A stretch of DNA of 64,000 nt from Liolophura sinensis (Eukaryota; Mollusca; Polyplacophora; Chitonida; Chitonidae): positions 38,921,187 to 38,985,186 of the forward strand of contig NC_088301.1 of the NCBI RefSeq assembly GCF_032854445.1. Direction: 5' to 3'. Every line of letters begins with the position of its first letter. Positions within the stretch are counted from its first letter, which is position 1. Below the pieces are notes generated by a model, which was given only the letters and a program-made list of their open reading frames with translations, made no database searches and was not told the origin of the DNA. Of the stretch, positions 39,990 to 53,327 are shown one piece after another. A program made the position numbers and the translations under genes.

Positions 39990-42900
39990 AGTTAGTTAGA
40001 TAGCTAGACTGCATAAAGAAATACACTGTATAGACAATAATCTGCTACTGACAGAAATTTATTTTAACCTCTTATATACCTCTTCGTAAATTATACTTCG
40101 AACTTTCGCGTTAAACATTTTTTTTGTTATCTATTGAGCTGTTGATTGAATAAATCATGTGTTTATTAGATATCATATACTGATCGAATCTACCACTGTC
40201 GCTGAGATATTCATACTCTTAACGTGCAAAGTACGTGTTTGATTCTTCAGGTCAGTTTGCGATCTTTACCCCAGTTAACTGCCTAGGGCCGTGACCTGGA
40301 TTGACACTGGTTGTGTGTATGGGCAAAAGGGTGACGTGTGTAGCTTAATCTCTGGTTTACCTCTAGCTACCCTGTCCTCACCTGTCTCTGGAAACTCAGG
40401 TATGACATAGATCGAGTCACAAGCCACACATAAAGCCCTCTTAGATTGCTACATTCGTCAGTCTACCAATGTTCTTTGATCTCTGCCAAACTCAGGGGGG
40501 TTGTTTTGCTCGTTCAAGACACAAAACGACTGCAAACTCGCCACTTTGTTGTTTCTGTTAGAGGCACTCGACTCTACTTTCCCACTCAAAGTCAACCTTG
40601 TTTCAGATATACAAATTTTCAACTTATTGTGATTGGGCTTATCTGTGATTAAATGAATCTGCAGAGTAATTGCATTATGACAGTCCCCCAAGCCTCCTCA
40701 TTTACTTTAAGAAGTCATACCCACGTTACAAGCAAGATTGATATCAACTGGAAAAAAAAGATGCGAAATTTCCTTTGTGAAATTACAGATATTGTGCTAT
40801 AAGTCAGCTTCTGAAGGTCTTGTATTTGACAAGCTGAATACTGTTTAATTGGTGACATTATTATGTACATAAATAATTTCTGTAAAGATGTTTTTCAAGT
40901 CTAGTTTTTCATGTGCTCAACATCAATGCCCACCTTGATCTTGTATTGCCTAGGTCTACTCCTACCTTGAAAGAGAGAGAAATATTTGTATAGTATGTTG
41001 TACGTTACTTTACTCATACGGAACACCAGAACCAAAGAAAAATATGTTTGTGGCCTTTTTGTTTGCAAGACAAACGACTAGATCAATATTTACCCAGATT
41101 TTCTGTTTTCGTATTAAAAATGCCAATTTCCTGATGTTTACCCACGACCACCTGTTCGAAAAATTAACAAGCCAGCTAAAACATTGGTGAAGGAAACATT
41201 CGTTCCTATCAAATCATGAGACTGCAACACAAATAAAACATGGAGATTATAGATGGTAGATCAAACAGAATGATATGAGAGAATGAGAGGCATTTGTAAA
41301 CAGTGGTGCTTACACTACACAATCTACACCAACAACTTTCTTTGGTATAAGCAGTTCGAAGATTAGTGACGAAAGGTTGACTAAAAGAAGTCATTTCAAG
41401 ATGAAAGAAATCAGTATTGAGTTTCAGTGACACGGATAGTGTTAAACAGGATATATGTCTCATCCCGATTTAACGTCCAACCAACATACATCTAAATCAA
41501 TAATACTGTTCTTTCTTAACTTCCATGTATAAAGCATTGTGGGTCACTCAGTGTGCTAACAATTTGGATTCAGTTGTGATTTTCTCGGTCTTTTCAAGAA
41601 AAAAGGTACATGGCTTGAATTCAGACTTTCAACTTGGAAATGCCATTATTACACAGGATATAAGAGCGGCTTGTATGGCTCAGCAACAAAATTGCGTCTA
41701 TAGCAGCAAGGCTGTCCATAAGGTACGCTACCTTCTTTTCTCAGACTACTGGATAAAGAAATTGTTATTCAAAATGTATGTTGGAACAGTACTAATCTCA
41801 CAGGACACATGGTGAAAAGCCGATACTGCCTTTAACGAACTGTCAGACTGTTATGCTGAGTATGGCGGTCAGATATTTTCTGCACTGTGAAGCTGCTGTC
41901 GCTCCGTGATTTAGTACATTAGGTCATTAACAGAGGAACACCTGCAATTGTTAGCTAGTAATCGATACCCAAACTATGACTTTGTTACCGTACGTTACGT
42001 CATTCCATACACCTTTTTGAACAATGAGCTGTGACATTCCTATCGAATGGCAGTATTTCCCCGCACACCGTCTATTGGAGTCGGAGTACTACTCTGAGGA
42101 GATCATAGAATGTTATTTAAAACTGCTTGACACCTACCCTTTCACCCGCCCAGATAACGTGGTATTTTGCTTGATACAAGCAGCCAAGTCTAGGGCAATG
42201 GTCGAGATACCCATTTAATAGTGTATATTTGAACAAAAAATCAATTTTATATACTGGGGAATGCTTCGAACATGACAGCGCCTCAGTGTTCGTCATTCAG
42301 TGAAACACAATTATAGTGTGTGTCTTTCATGAAATGGATAGTCGCTATGTGCATTAAAATTATCCTTATCTGAGGAAACGATTTCAGCGCTAACAGCTTG
42401 CAGTTTCTTGCAGAAACTAGATCAACATTGCATTTTAGGTCACTGAATAATCTACACTCTCTATTCCATCTCGATCAAACAAACGAGTGGATTGTCTGTC
42501 AGTGAAATAGTCAGCTGCAGACGTTCTAAGTTGTGACTAAAACAAGGACGAAATTAAAAGATGATGGGCTGGATATGTGAAATGGGACACTTACCACATA
42601 ACGGTAGGTCATAGTTCATTTGACTCTAACTGTCCAATCCTGGATAAAAAGACAAAGAAACGACATTTTCTTAGATAAGAAACCTTCTCACAATGCTTCC
42701 ATCCTAAACGAGAGCAGCCGAAACTTGCCATAGGGCTTTTTGTCGGTATCGCTGGGCTAACTAAACTCACGGCCGAGGGTTTTCACCTGGTCAAAAAGCT
42801 GTGAAGTATGCAATCAATTGGCCTACAAATGCAAAGTCGACTTCCACCTGTTTACGGAAGTAGTTTTGATGTGCACCAGGTGATGTGCACCAGGACTGCA

Positions 42901-43119
42901 TATATTCGATTATTGAGGCAATGACTAATGTCGAAGCATTCGTATTTTTACCAGGCGTCCACCAATCTGGACGTTCCCAAAACGACGTTTCAGTAAAACA
43001 AACCACCAAAGAACCAAGAACGTATATAAAGTATAAAACTAGATCTTGTTAGAAGCGCTCAACAGTTGTCAGTGATGTTGAAAAGACACAAGAAATTATC
43101 CATGCGAAACCAGTACTCA

Positions 43120-43345
43120 AATCGTGTACAAATGCGTGCTACTATTTAACTTGTCGATAACAAACTATGTATCTCAGTTGCAACTGTTCATATATCCAAC
43201 AGTCTAATTCAATACGATGAATATACAGCCCCTAATCCCGCCGGTTAAGCGGTATTAGGTACAATCATGAAGCAGTGCTAGAGATTCTGAACGTTCTGTC
43301 CATATTTATTCACAAGAGAATTATTCTCATTGTAAAACTTAAAAA
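43120..43345. repeat. Segment related to 33.77-33.96 kb
   Basis: Partner of the segment at 33.8 kb. The best-conserved part is GAGATTCTGAACGTTCTGTC followed by CATATTTATTCACAAGAGAA and TCATTGTAAAAC. An extra stretch of about 50 bp lies left of this core compared with the other copy. Confidence 0.6.
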
Positions 43346-43974
43346 CCTTTGACGAAATAACCTTGACACACTAGTTCTTGTAGTAATAACGTTGATTGAA
43401 ATTGTCACGTAATTCACAGGATCTACCAAACCCTTCAAAGTAGAGGTAACTTACAAAGTCAATACTGAAACTATCTACCTTGTCGTAAAGTGCGAGAGGT
43501 GGAAGCGCTTTGGACTACATAGGATGTACCACGTGGAATGTCTGTGGTTTCCTTTAAATTCAGTCAATTTGGATATATGTCTATCCCAGCTTCCGCAATA
43601 TATAAATTGTTCTATGCTAGCGGATCAATATAAAATTTAGTGAGTGAGACAGAACGGGGCTGGTGAGGATAACTCTTCTATAGTTACTCTATGAATATAG
43701 CCGCATTCATATAAGATATTTCAATAGATGAGGTTAATACTAAAATACTAACGTAACACATTTGTTAACTTGGGTGGGACAAGTTGATAAGCAACACCTC
43801 TTCACAGACAAGAGAAAACAACTCGTTCAGGGGCTGTAGTCCTTTCTCAACAACAGACCTTTATTGCCGAAGTACTGCTAGATTGATGGTTCTCAAGGAT
43901 CATTGTCCCATGTAAATGACGCTAGCCATGGTAGATGGAAGCCCTATCGGTAGTTTCGGTTTTCATACTTGCAC

Positions 43975-44665
43975 GATGATCATTAGAGGTCGTATTATAT
44001 ACATGTATGAACGATGGTCTTCAGATGCCGAATTCATGCCTGAAAGATTTCTTTCAGGGCCCGTATTTCATGTCTGAATAATGATTGTTACATGACGTAT
44101 CATGTCTGAAGGATGTCAGAGACCGTATTCAAGTCTGAACAGTGGCTGACAGAGGATCCCATGCAAGTTTGAAGGATGGTTGTCAGCGGCTGTATTCATG
44201 TCCGTGATAACAGTCAGAGACATTTTTTATGTCTGAACGTTGGCTGTCAGAAGCCGTATCAAATGCCTGGACGATATTTACTAGATGCCTTATCATATTT
44301 GAACGATGTCAGGTCGTATTCATTTCTGAACGATGGCTGTCAGAGGTCGTATTCACGTCTGAGCGATGGCTGTCAGAGGCCGTGCTCATGCCTGAGCAAT
44401 GGCTGTCAGAGGACATACTGATGTCTGAGCAATGGCTGTCAGAGGGCGTATTCATGTTTGAACTATGGCTGTAATGGGCCGTATTCATGTCTGAACAATG
44501 GCTGTCAGACGCCATATTCATGTCTGAGTGATGACTGTCAAAGGCAGTATTTATATCTTCAGGTTTGAACGATGGTCGTTAACAGACACACGTCTTTATC
44601 AGAGATTATCAGAGACCGTATTCACGCCTGAACGATGGGCATTAGGGACTTTAAGCATGCCTGTA
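43975..44665. repeat. 33-bp minisatellite
   Basis: Units read approximately GAACGATGGCTGTCAGAGGT then CGTATTCATGTCT. The best copies lie between 44300 and 44530; the edges decay. As 33 is divisible by 3, both strands show a repeating 11-residue frame (LSERWLSEVVF-like on plus), which is best explained as repeat translation. Confidence 0.92.
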
Positions 44666-46183
44666 CGATGTTTGCAATTTTCCTATTATATCCTTTGGGG
44701 TAAATTATGTCAGGGCAGAGTTCGGTAGTTAATCATTTTGTGGTAATCCAGAGATCATATCTTTTCATCGAAAACAGCTACCCAAGTGTCTAAGAGTTCC
44801 AAACAAGCCTATCCAGGTACTACTGAGGGAATGTGCCTATCGGTAAACTACTGAATAGGTTTATTAAAAAATTGTATACTTCAAGTGTTCACTTACCGAC
44901 CCGAATCATGTCACGAACCTACACAGCAACCAGACAGGCCTGCAAACGCCCTGTCAGTCTGCAGATAATTGTGGACTGAAAAGTCTCACGTAAAGTGTCA
45001 ATATGACAAATCTCTTACCACTTATCCACGTTGTTATCACACCTAAAAGATATGGTGAGTCTTTCAATCTAGGATACAGGCAATATTTCTCTGCAGAAAT
45101 TATGTGCATAGACTATATTCTTACACACGCAGTGCGGCAGAAACTACAATTACAATATTGTCAAAGAATCAGACGACTGTCTTTGTGATAGGAGAGATCT
45201 TGTGCCGCTATCTCGGCTGCGACAAATCCCTCACACTCCATGGCAAGGGGCCACCTCAACATGTTCACAGTCGATAAACCCTGACGTATTTACTCAGATA
45301 AGATAAACGCTTTAAGTTATAAGGAGACTCTCCACTTGCTTCGTACTAAATAGTTAAAACAAAATTAAAAGAGAAACAAGGCGATGCGGTATGTTTCCAA
45401 GTCTATAGCGTAAGATACGTGATCATTGTCTTCAAAAAAAGATCAAAGTCTGAAATTTTTTTATAAGCGTAATCCTATCCACAACGGAAAACATTTGAAT
45501 ATACCTCATAATAAGGTTCAGTCCAATTCGAGTTACTCCCCTTACCGCACTATGTAACGTTGGCAAGTAACTACAAGCAAATAACTATGTAACTAACACG
45601 TTATATAATATCAGTTTAAACAACAGGTAAATACCGTCTTTTCTCATTGTACTAATAATGATTTCACCAAATTATCGCGTTGCTTATAGGACTTGTTTGG
45701 TACATTAGGAATCTTGTTTTGGGTAATCTGATTTAGATTAAATCCACGCTGATTAGCCATATAATGACTTTTCGTATAATGTCAGCTTGCATATAGACCC
45801 TCAGTCATTTGCTTAAAGGAGAAGCCTAACGCCTTTATTTTCTCTAGAATCACTTATTTTACTAAATGTTCCCTAGGCACAATATTTCTCCTGTGTTAGT
45901 ATGTAAACCGCATTTTAACTAATTCCACTAAAAAAACCTATTAAAGTTGGACCGTCTGCCTATCTTGTCGGCCGCGGAGCTCTTGTCGGGTGACTCCATG
46001 CCATGAAGACCTGCCTGGACTACGTATTGAAAAGCCTTCCTTGCAAAGCATTGGCAAATCCATGCATTAGGTCTACCCACTGAGTGCTTTTCCTGAAGCT
46101 GTCGTATGACTAAACTACCCCTACAATTACCTCAACGTGCCTGAAAATCATAGAAGTAAAACAGGTTTACAACAGATATTTTG

Positions 46184-46325
46184 AAAGATACCGGCGTGTA
46201 CAGCATAGCGACTGGGCGATACGATGACCGATTTTCGTAGGCGTACCCGCCATCGTAAAGTTCATCAAAAACATACGTGCTGCCGTCTGGTTTTTCTGGC
46301 ACGAATTGGACATCCATGGTAATAC
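46184..46325 (-). CDS. Unassigned exon-like ORF
   Basis: Minus strand, open after an acceptor-like CTCCACAG and containing ACCATGG (strong start context at 46317). It encodes MDVQFVPEKPDGSTYVFDEL and then YDGGYAYENRSSYRPVAM, up to a possible donor CCG|GTATCT near 46184. The peptide is acidic and aromatic-rich, looks coding by composition, and has an NRSS N-glycosylation sequon. I recognise no domain, and no partner exon was found. It may be an exon of an unknown gene, a gene fragment or chance. Confidence 0.25.
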
Positions 46326-49300
46326 CTGTGGAGAATTTGGCGCGGTTTCGCAGTCCAGGGGTTATAATTCTTTTATAGCCAAGCTGAGCGATAGGCCTTG
46401 CAATTGAGTCTGCTGACTGTGAGTTGCAGTGAGGAGAACAGTGTGTCGATCAACATCGGTGGAAGTAACATTTGATCTCATTTTTATGTTTTAAAAAAGT
46501 ATCACCGGCAAAAATAAATGAAGCTTGAATTATACTGAATGGAAACAGCGATTGGTAACAAACAGAACTGCCAATTAAAATTTCCCGTTACAAACTTCAA
46601 GGTACGGCATGCTGTGGGTATCACACGCACACAGCGGCCTGTAGGCGAGGTTTGAATTGAGCTGGAGGACCACCCTCTAGCTTCGTGGTCATTGTAGGGC
46701 AAAGACAAGCGGCTCCCTGTACAGTTTGAGTCACAGCCTGATGTTTCAAACAAGTAAGTAACTAGCCAACTTCTGCATTCCGGGAATGAAAATCTCGATT
46801 TCCTCTTTTTCGTTTGGCTTTTTTGGGGGGAATATATTTATTAGTAGGCGTGAGTCAGTAAGCCTCTTATGACTACGATCGAGTTCTCCGTAATCAAAAA
46901 GGCGTCACTGATGACATACTTGTCATACTGATGACATGCTGATGTCTATACTTTCTCTATCTGTGGCAACCTGCGTTGTGTTACTGCGGTCGCAAAGCCA
47001 CACTTGGGCATGAAATAATCTCGAAATTAGTTGTAAAATATATCGATTGTCTCCTGTGGTCTGTCTTGTACACATACGAGAAGACTCTGATACCTGCAGC
47101 GTATGTACTGCTGTCACGTCACAAGGTCAACGGTGGCTCGATTGCAGTGAAGTAGATTTTCTGATGCTTGATCACCAAATTCTACCGTTTTCTTTCGTTT
47201 TAAACGATCGTAATCAATTCAGGGAACTTAAAAGCATCTGTATGCAGTTTGGAAGGTCCAGCGCTCAGGATCGACTTAAATGAATGTATTAGGTTAATTA
47301 CCACCCGGTTTTCCGTCTTAGAGTGGTAGTTCCTGAAATTGTTTCACCCATTAAAGACGGAGGCATATGCAGTACACCGACGAAATACCGGGACGCCGCT
47401 CACATCCGCCAGTCACCGTTACTGACCTTGAAAACCCCGGTTGTCCGCAGTCTTCATCCGATCGCTCTCCATATGCTAGGCCTTGTATTGTGAATCTATA
47501 ATTCGTAAAAACTTCCTTGTTTACGAGCCCAACACAAGGGTAAACGGATGGTCTCTTAAAGAATCCGATTACGCCCTTGCTAACCATCAAAATGCATCGA
47601 TCCAATTGAGAGCTTGTGATTTGATTCATGCAGTCAGAAAAACCATATTTGAAGAAATGAGGTAAAAAGTAACGATGGTCCTTTTTGGGTGGTCTGGTTT
47701 ATTGCACACAAATATTATCTGTATTTATCGCATTGTTCTACGACCACAAGGGTGCAACGACACTGAAAACACATCCCCTAGCCTTGGTTAATACAAGTTC
47801 AGTCTGTCCATGCCTATCCGAATGTGCTATTTGATGATAAGGGCTGCCTCTTGGTAGCCTTTTATGTATGTAGTTCGGATTGTCCTCTATACAGGTATGG
47901 TTCCGGCACAGTTTCCGTCAGGGCAGGTAAGTAACTGTAGTGTAAGATAAAACTCGGCTGGCGCACAAAGAAACCCTGGACATTGGGTCAGCCGTCCAAG
48001 ACTGATGTATCACCTTCCGGTGATAACCTGTTATCACTCTTATTCCATCTGCTCATTAGGGCAAGGAAGACAGACGGGTCATTAAAGCCGTGGTCATTTG
48101 CGGCAACATGACCGTGGTTTACACGTAATCGAGATTCTGATAAGCCAGCGATTCTAAGAAACTGAGAAATATGACGAGCCTTGTTGACAGCTTGTGTTCA
48201 GGGGGGCCTGCAAAAGGTGATTGTCTTGAGATTTGCTTGAAGCCCCATCCAAGTGATACAACTGGTGTAGATGCTTATTCTCAACGTTTACTGCTAATAC
48301 ACGTGCTCCGTCGTACACATATACCCATTCATGGTCATGTGTCGGTGAACATCTTTACAGCGTATGCGCCGATATGTACGTTCGCTTTATATCACTGCCA
48401 CGACCACTGAAATTTGTACAGAAATCTTGAACAACGCCAAGCCACTTGGGTCACGGCGGTGGGACAGGAAGTGATGCCAGAAAACACAAAAAGTCTGTCT
48501 CAGCCCTTGATTCTAATAATACTTTATAGATATGCATTCATCTACAAAAATATGCACACCATGGTTGTAACCAACACTTGAACCAGTTTTATTGATGAAT
48601 GCTGATTAAATAGTTCCGCGCAAGAACACCAGTGGTAAACCTTGGCGATGCCTACAGCGCGGTTGCAATGAAATAAAGCGAGAGTAGAGAGCTGCACATG
48701 CGGTGTAAGGAGTACGGTGTCGATGTTCTGAGACCTAATGATTATATGCACACTCTACTGTATCCGGCCGCTTTTCTTCACAAAGGACCCACAAGCAGTA
48801 AAAGCGAGTATGTATCTAACATTTATAAAATAGACAACAGGCGTATAAAACCTTCGATAGCTTCGCATTTAACATTGCCAAGGTCGCTTGAGTATGAGAC
48901 AAGGAGTTGGAGTAGGGGTATACCTTAGGTAAAGGCTAAAGATTTTCCCAATTGGAAACAAAGAAAAGGCTTAATATATTTACGTTCACAACAAGTAGCT
49001 GATCTGCCGGTGGTATTTCTGCCCATTAGAACTGTGGTATGAATGAACTAGTGTTCACACCGTCATAGAATCTTCTCAGGTGGGCTATGCTCCTTGTGTA
49101 AAATGTTGGATTTGCACGCAAATGTCCCCGATGACATACTTGATATCACATTGTGTAACTGCTAAGTTTATCCCGAGCAAAGTTTTAGTTTTCAGTCTGA
49201 TTCCTGAGTCAGAGACAAGACAACACCTGCCAAGAAACATAGCCCGGAGTTGTGTTACGTAGTTCTTCGCAACAAATAGTGTAACATTTCGCGAAACAAG

Positions 49301-52059
49301 AACTCTATCCTAATTGCTGTAATATCTGCAATCTCGAGGCTGTCTGCAAACTGCGCTTTGACCGGAACGGTAGTCAGCTTGCATATTGACCACAATTCTG
49401 TGAGATGCACGCTTACAGTGATTTGTCAGCAAATGTTCAGGCATGTTAAACACGGCGTATAGATTTACATGGTGAAAAAGAACTAAACATTTTCACTGTA
49501 ATTGTACGAGTATGTATATATAAAACGATAGTCACAGTTCTAAACGTATACATGCTCGGAGTTAGATAAATGGCCTCATTACACAGTTATAGGAGTCATT
49601 TTTGTGGGGATTATTACCAGTACTTAAACAGTGCGATTCGACTGATTGTAGGTAGTCCTGTCAGACGCACAATAATGTAAATGTTTTTTGGTGTTGTATA
49701 TATAAGAATAATTTGTTACTTATATTCTCTCTTTGCGGTTATGTTAGAATCATAACATGACCGAAAAAGTATTTGATAAATAATAATGTAAAAATTATAT
49801 TCACATTATGTTACCAGTCTCATCTTTTGACAAAACATGAGAAAATAATGAAACGCTAAAAATTTCACAGGAATGGTCATTTTACGTGCATGTTGTGATG
49901 CAAGTTCTAGAAGTTCGACATAAGTTGCAGCCTACAGCGGGCAACGCATGAGAAATTTCCTGAACAAGCATCATAACTTACACATTAAATGGCCACATAG
50001 ATGGGGATTTGTTTATCACATAACCGACAAATAAAATTATGGCTTTGATTACAAACACACGGCATTTTCCTTATTGTGAGGTGCTTGTGCGCGTCCTATT
50101 CAAACTAGATTCACGTTGTTTTCAATGTTTTCTTGGGGCTCGCTCTCGTCGAAGATTTTCGAACTGCAAGTACCAGTTACACAATTTATGTTAGCTGTTA
50201 AGAGGCTAAGCAATTGTGTTCCAACTTTTAATCGCTGGAAGTATTCGTCTATCGCATGTATAGCTTTAAACCATTAAGTTGACTACAGGCACATATTGGA
50301 TGGCAACTGCGTTATGCAGGTATGCTCACACATTATGTCAAACATCTTTCACCTTCAAATAAAAAAATTAGGTAAATGTGCTTTTGAGCAATCATCAACA
50401 GTTATTACGCAAAGGAATAACTCCATGATTATGTGATAAACAAATTTATTCATTGGACGATATTGTGTTCTACTCTCTCTAGCAACAAGTGGTATACGAC
50501 TTTCATATGCAAAGGTACAGGACAGCAAACGATCTAATATTTACTAGATGCCCGCAAAAACAAAAGAAAACGATAACCTCCACCCTATCTAATCATTTGT
50601 ACATCTTTAAAATAAGAATAAACGCGATTGTATTGATGTTTATAATATTATCCATGGAACTCTCAATAACGACAACTATCAAAATGCATTAGTATAATGA
50701 TTAATTACCTGCATCGTTTCACCTATTTGTGCGTTTTAAACAAGGATGTAGTAGAATGGTCACCACCTTAATGCGGAGATGTGTAAAGCTTTTACACATT
50801 GACATTCGTTTTGACCAGAACCGTTTCGTTTTTGTTTTGATCTTAAACGTTTGGTGCATGCGTAGTTGTAAGAAATTAATGTTCCTCAAGCCAGCAACAA
50901 ACACGGCCAGTACTTGTCTCACATCTACAGAGGCAAGTGGATTGATTTTCTCATTTTTTTCCAAACTTGAAAATCGAATACCCCGTGTAAAGTATGAATG
51001 CATGGGTTTTTACGTCGTACTTAGCAATTTTTCAGGATTTCAGTGGTTACAATTTTGGTCAGGCCATGCAGTTTGGAAGGTGGATGCGCCTGTTGTAGTT
51101 ATTGGATTAGGTTATAAATGGACGCAAATCAAACATCTGGACAGATTTGCATTGTTCGTTTTGATTTATGTAGTGCCCCAGTCCCCTGAAGGTTATCAAT
51201 GATCATTTGGTCTCTTCAGTTAGGGCGCGTCTTTTGGAACGATAGTCAACAGCAACAAGAAGACATGGAATATACAGTGTTCGTTAGAAATTACTACTAC
51301 TCTTGACAGCACTGTTGAACAATATCAGGTGAAGTGGTATTACAAATGATTTTTTCTAAATGACACAAAAATGGTAAAACTATACAAATATTTCATAATG
51401 CAGGTACTATTTCATGAAGCTGCAAAACACCTTTGGCTAACGACTATTTACAATGACGCCATGTTTTTTTTGTATAAAATGCATAAATATAAATCCATGT
51501 TAAATGTAAAAAATGGCATAAATATTATATACAAAATAGGTACAGTTTGTGTTATGGCTGTACACGTGCATTAATAGCCTTGCTATATTTACTAGGAAAA
51601 AATGCTCATAACAGTGAGTCGGGTTAAAATACCACCTTTTTATATTTTTTTTGTCAACGAGTAATGTGTTTCTAAGGAGTGCAACGAAAAGCAGCTGTGA
51701 TTGGTTGACCCACATCACGTGTCAGAGACCGGAATTTGCGTGACTGTCTGGTGTCATCGCCTCATATTCGTTTGATTCTAATGCATCTTACCTGTAAAAA
51801 AGAACACTACGTTCAGGGTTTGTGCCAGAAAAGGTTAGATGTTTCAAGTTAAAGTTTGACTGTTTAACAGAACTTATGTACGTCATTCGACACACTGAAA
51901 ATGTTTAACCACGAACCAAATAATAAAATCACCTTGTTGAATAAACAATTCCTTCCATACCTGCCATCGTGTCATCAAGATCACTCACGGGGGTGGGTTA
52001 TTACAACAATTTGCCAGAGACAGTGGTGGATTAAGGTTGTTGTGAAAACTATAACTGTT

Positions 52060-52432
52060 TCAGTTTACTTGATAACTGTTAGAATTACAAGCTTTAGTCA
52101 ACTCACTTTTTACTCGCACGACATAAATCGCCAAAACAATAAGTGCCAAGAAAAGGGCACTTGACACAGCTACGAATATCCACGTCATCATTTCAAAGTC
52201 TATTCCCTCCTGGGTAACGGTAGTGAGTCTTTTCAACTCCTCTTTTGATGCACTGCGCAACTTTGGTAATAAGTCGTTCCAAAACGCCATTTTGCGAGCT
52301 CGAAAATGTTTTTCTGTGCGGGTTTTGGGAGCTCCCCTGTCGCTCATCAATCGCGTGTAACTTGTTTTAGGTGGAGAGTATGTATCAAACATTCTTCTAC
52401 CGTCGTCTGGGGTTTTGTATGTCCCTGGCACA
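52060..52432 (-). CDS. Gene B exon 11: C-terminus with transmembrane anchor and stop
   Basis: Acceptor TGTTTTAG, then VPGTYKTPDDGRRMF, HFRARKMAFWNDLLPKL (the family's closing helix), a linker of about 20 residues, a hydrophobic segment WIFVAVSSALFLALIVLAIY flanked by VVRVK, and a short tail ending at the stop at 52060-52062. This predicts a type I membrane protein with an extracellular or lumenal esterase domain and a cytoplasmic tail of roughly 18 residues. A C-terminal anchor after a triad-complete domain differs from the GPI or ColQ attachment of classical acetylcholinesterases. No clear polyadenylation signal was found in the 600 bp downstream. Confidence 0.9.
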
Positions 52433-52732
52433 CTAAAACATTCAAAAAAGAAACCCTTTCAGTTAGTCTATAGGTTTCGTTTTTGTTCAAACTGCTGTTG
52501 CCTTCACAAGAACATCTTTTGTTGAACTAATCTGTTTACTAATTGATTTGCAATGAACTTTGTCCATGTTCCATCAAACTAGTACTTTTATTCACTGTGA
52601 TTATTTCTTTCACTTATGTTTTACGAAATACCAGTATGATTCATAAGAAAGAGTGATTTTGTATACACTAGATCATAAATGATGTATTACCGCCCAAACA
52701 AAGCATGCAATATATAAGCACATATCACTCAC

Positions 52733-52868
52733 CCATATTTTACGTAATTTCCCCAGATTGTCATCATCATTTCACTCATTCGCTTATCACCGTCGGTGTA
52801 ATTATGAAGAGGATGTCCACTTAAAGGAGCTCCGAAAATGTAGAACACATCCACGCCATGAAAAACAC
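52733..52868 (-). CDS. Gene B exon 10: catalytic histidine exon
   Basis: 136 bp, entering with two bases of a codon (acceptor TTTGCAG) and leaving after two bases (donor GTGAGT). It encodes GVFHGVDVFYIFGAPLSG and then DKRMSEMMMTIWGNYVKYG. H in VFHGVD is the expected triad histidine, and S-x-x-MM-x-x-W-x-N-x-x-K-x-G is the conserved C-terminal helix. The frame is intact. Confidence 0.92.
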
Positions 52869-53327
52869 CTGCAAACGCGATAGGCTGATTAAGTCAATCC
52901 TATTACTAATAAGAGGATATTTCTAAATTGTTATTTTCTTGTGAAAATAAACAAAGACATATAATTTCACGCACGAGCAGTTTGAATAAGACCCTGGGGT
53001 AGACTGAAGGGAGTCCATACCTCACCGGCTACATGAGGCCACTTTGCTAGCTATAACACTGTCGAGGGGACTCTACCTGTCTGTCTCCCTGATAGCACTG
53101 TGATAAGAATTACTTTTGAAATTCGCTTCGATCTGTCATGTCCATAATTTGTGTGCGATGCTATGTATCTTTCAGTTCAGCAGACAATGTGGTAATAAGA
53201 TGTATTACTTCTATGAGTCCTGTGTACATTCTGTTGTTGGTACGTCTAGTAATATCATGGAATTATTATCATTACCTTCGTCAACCAACAACAAATAATT
53301 AGAACATGAGAACGATGATTTCCTTAC

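Larger units (their letters stand above)
29452..52059. other. Intergenic region between gene B (3' end) and gene A (5' end)
   Basis: About 22.6 kb with no confidently recognised gene. Contents: an inverted-repeat element (30.3 kb), the 41-bp minisatellite (31.5-33.3 kb), two related segments (33.8 and 43.2 kb), a dispersed repeat fragment (35.2 kb), SINEs (35.6 and 39.7 kb), a 33-bp minisatellite (44 kb) and an unassigned exon-like ORF (46.2 kb). The stretch 46.4-52.0 kb shows nothing I can support. The promoter of A should lie just right of 29451; no clear TATA box was seen. Confidence 0.6.

Noticed and set aside
48171-48410. Plus-strand frame with NIFTAYAPICT, faintly like the YAP block of retrotransposon endonucleases
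   Set aside because: Only a few residues match and no flanking endonuclease or reverse transcriptase motifs were found.
50719-51202. Overlapping open frames on both strands (157 codons plus, 94 codons minus)
   Set aside because: No recognised domain, no splice or promoter context, and both strands are open over the same interval; treated as chance or decayed repeat.
29452-52059. A third esterase gene between A and B
   Set aside because: I looked for HGG, GHSAGG, EDCLYLN and GIP-type exon motifs on both strands and saw none; only the unassigned 46.2 kb ORF remains.
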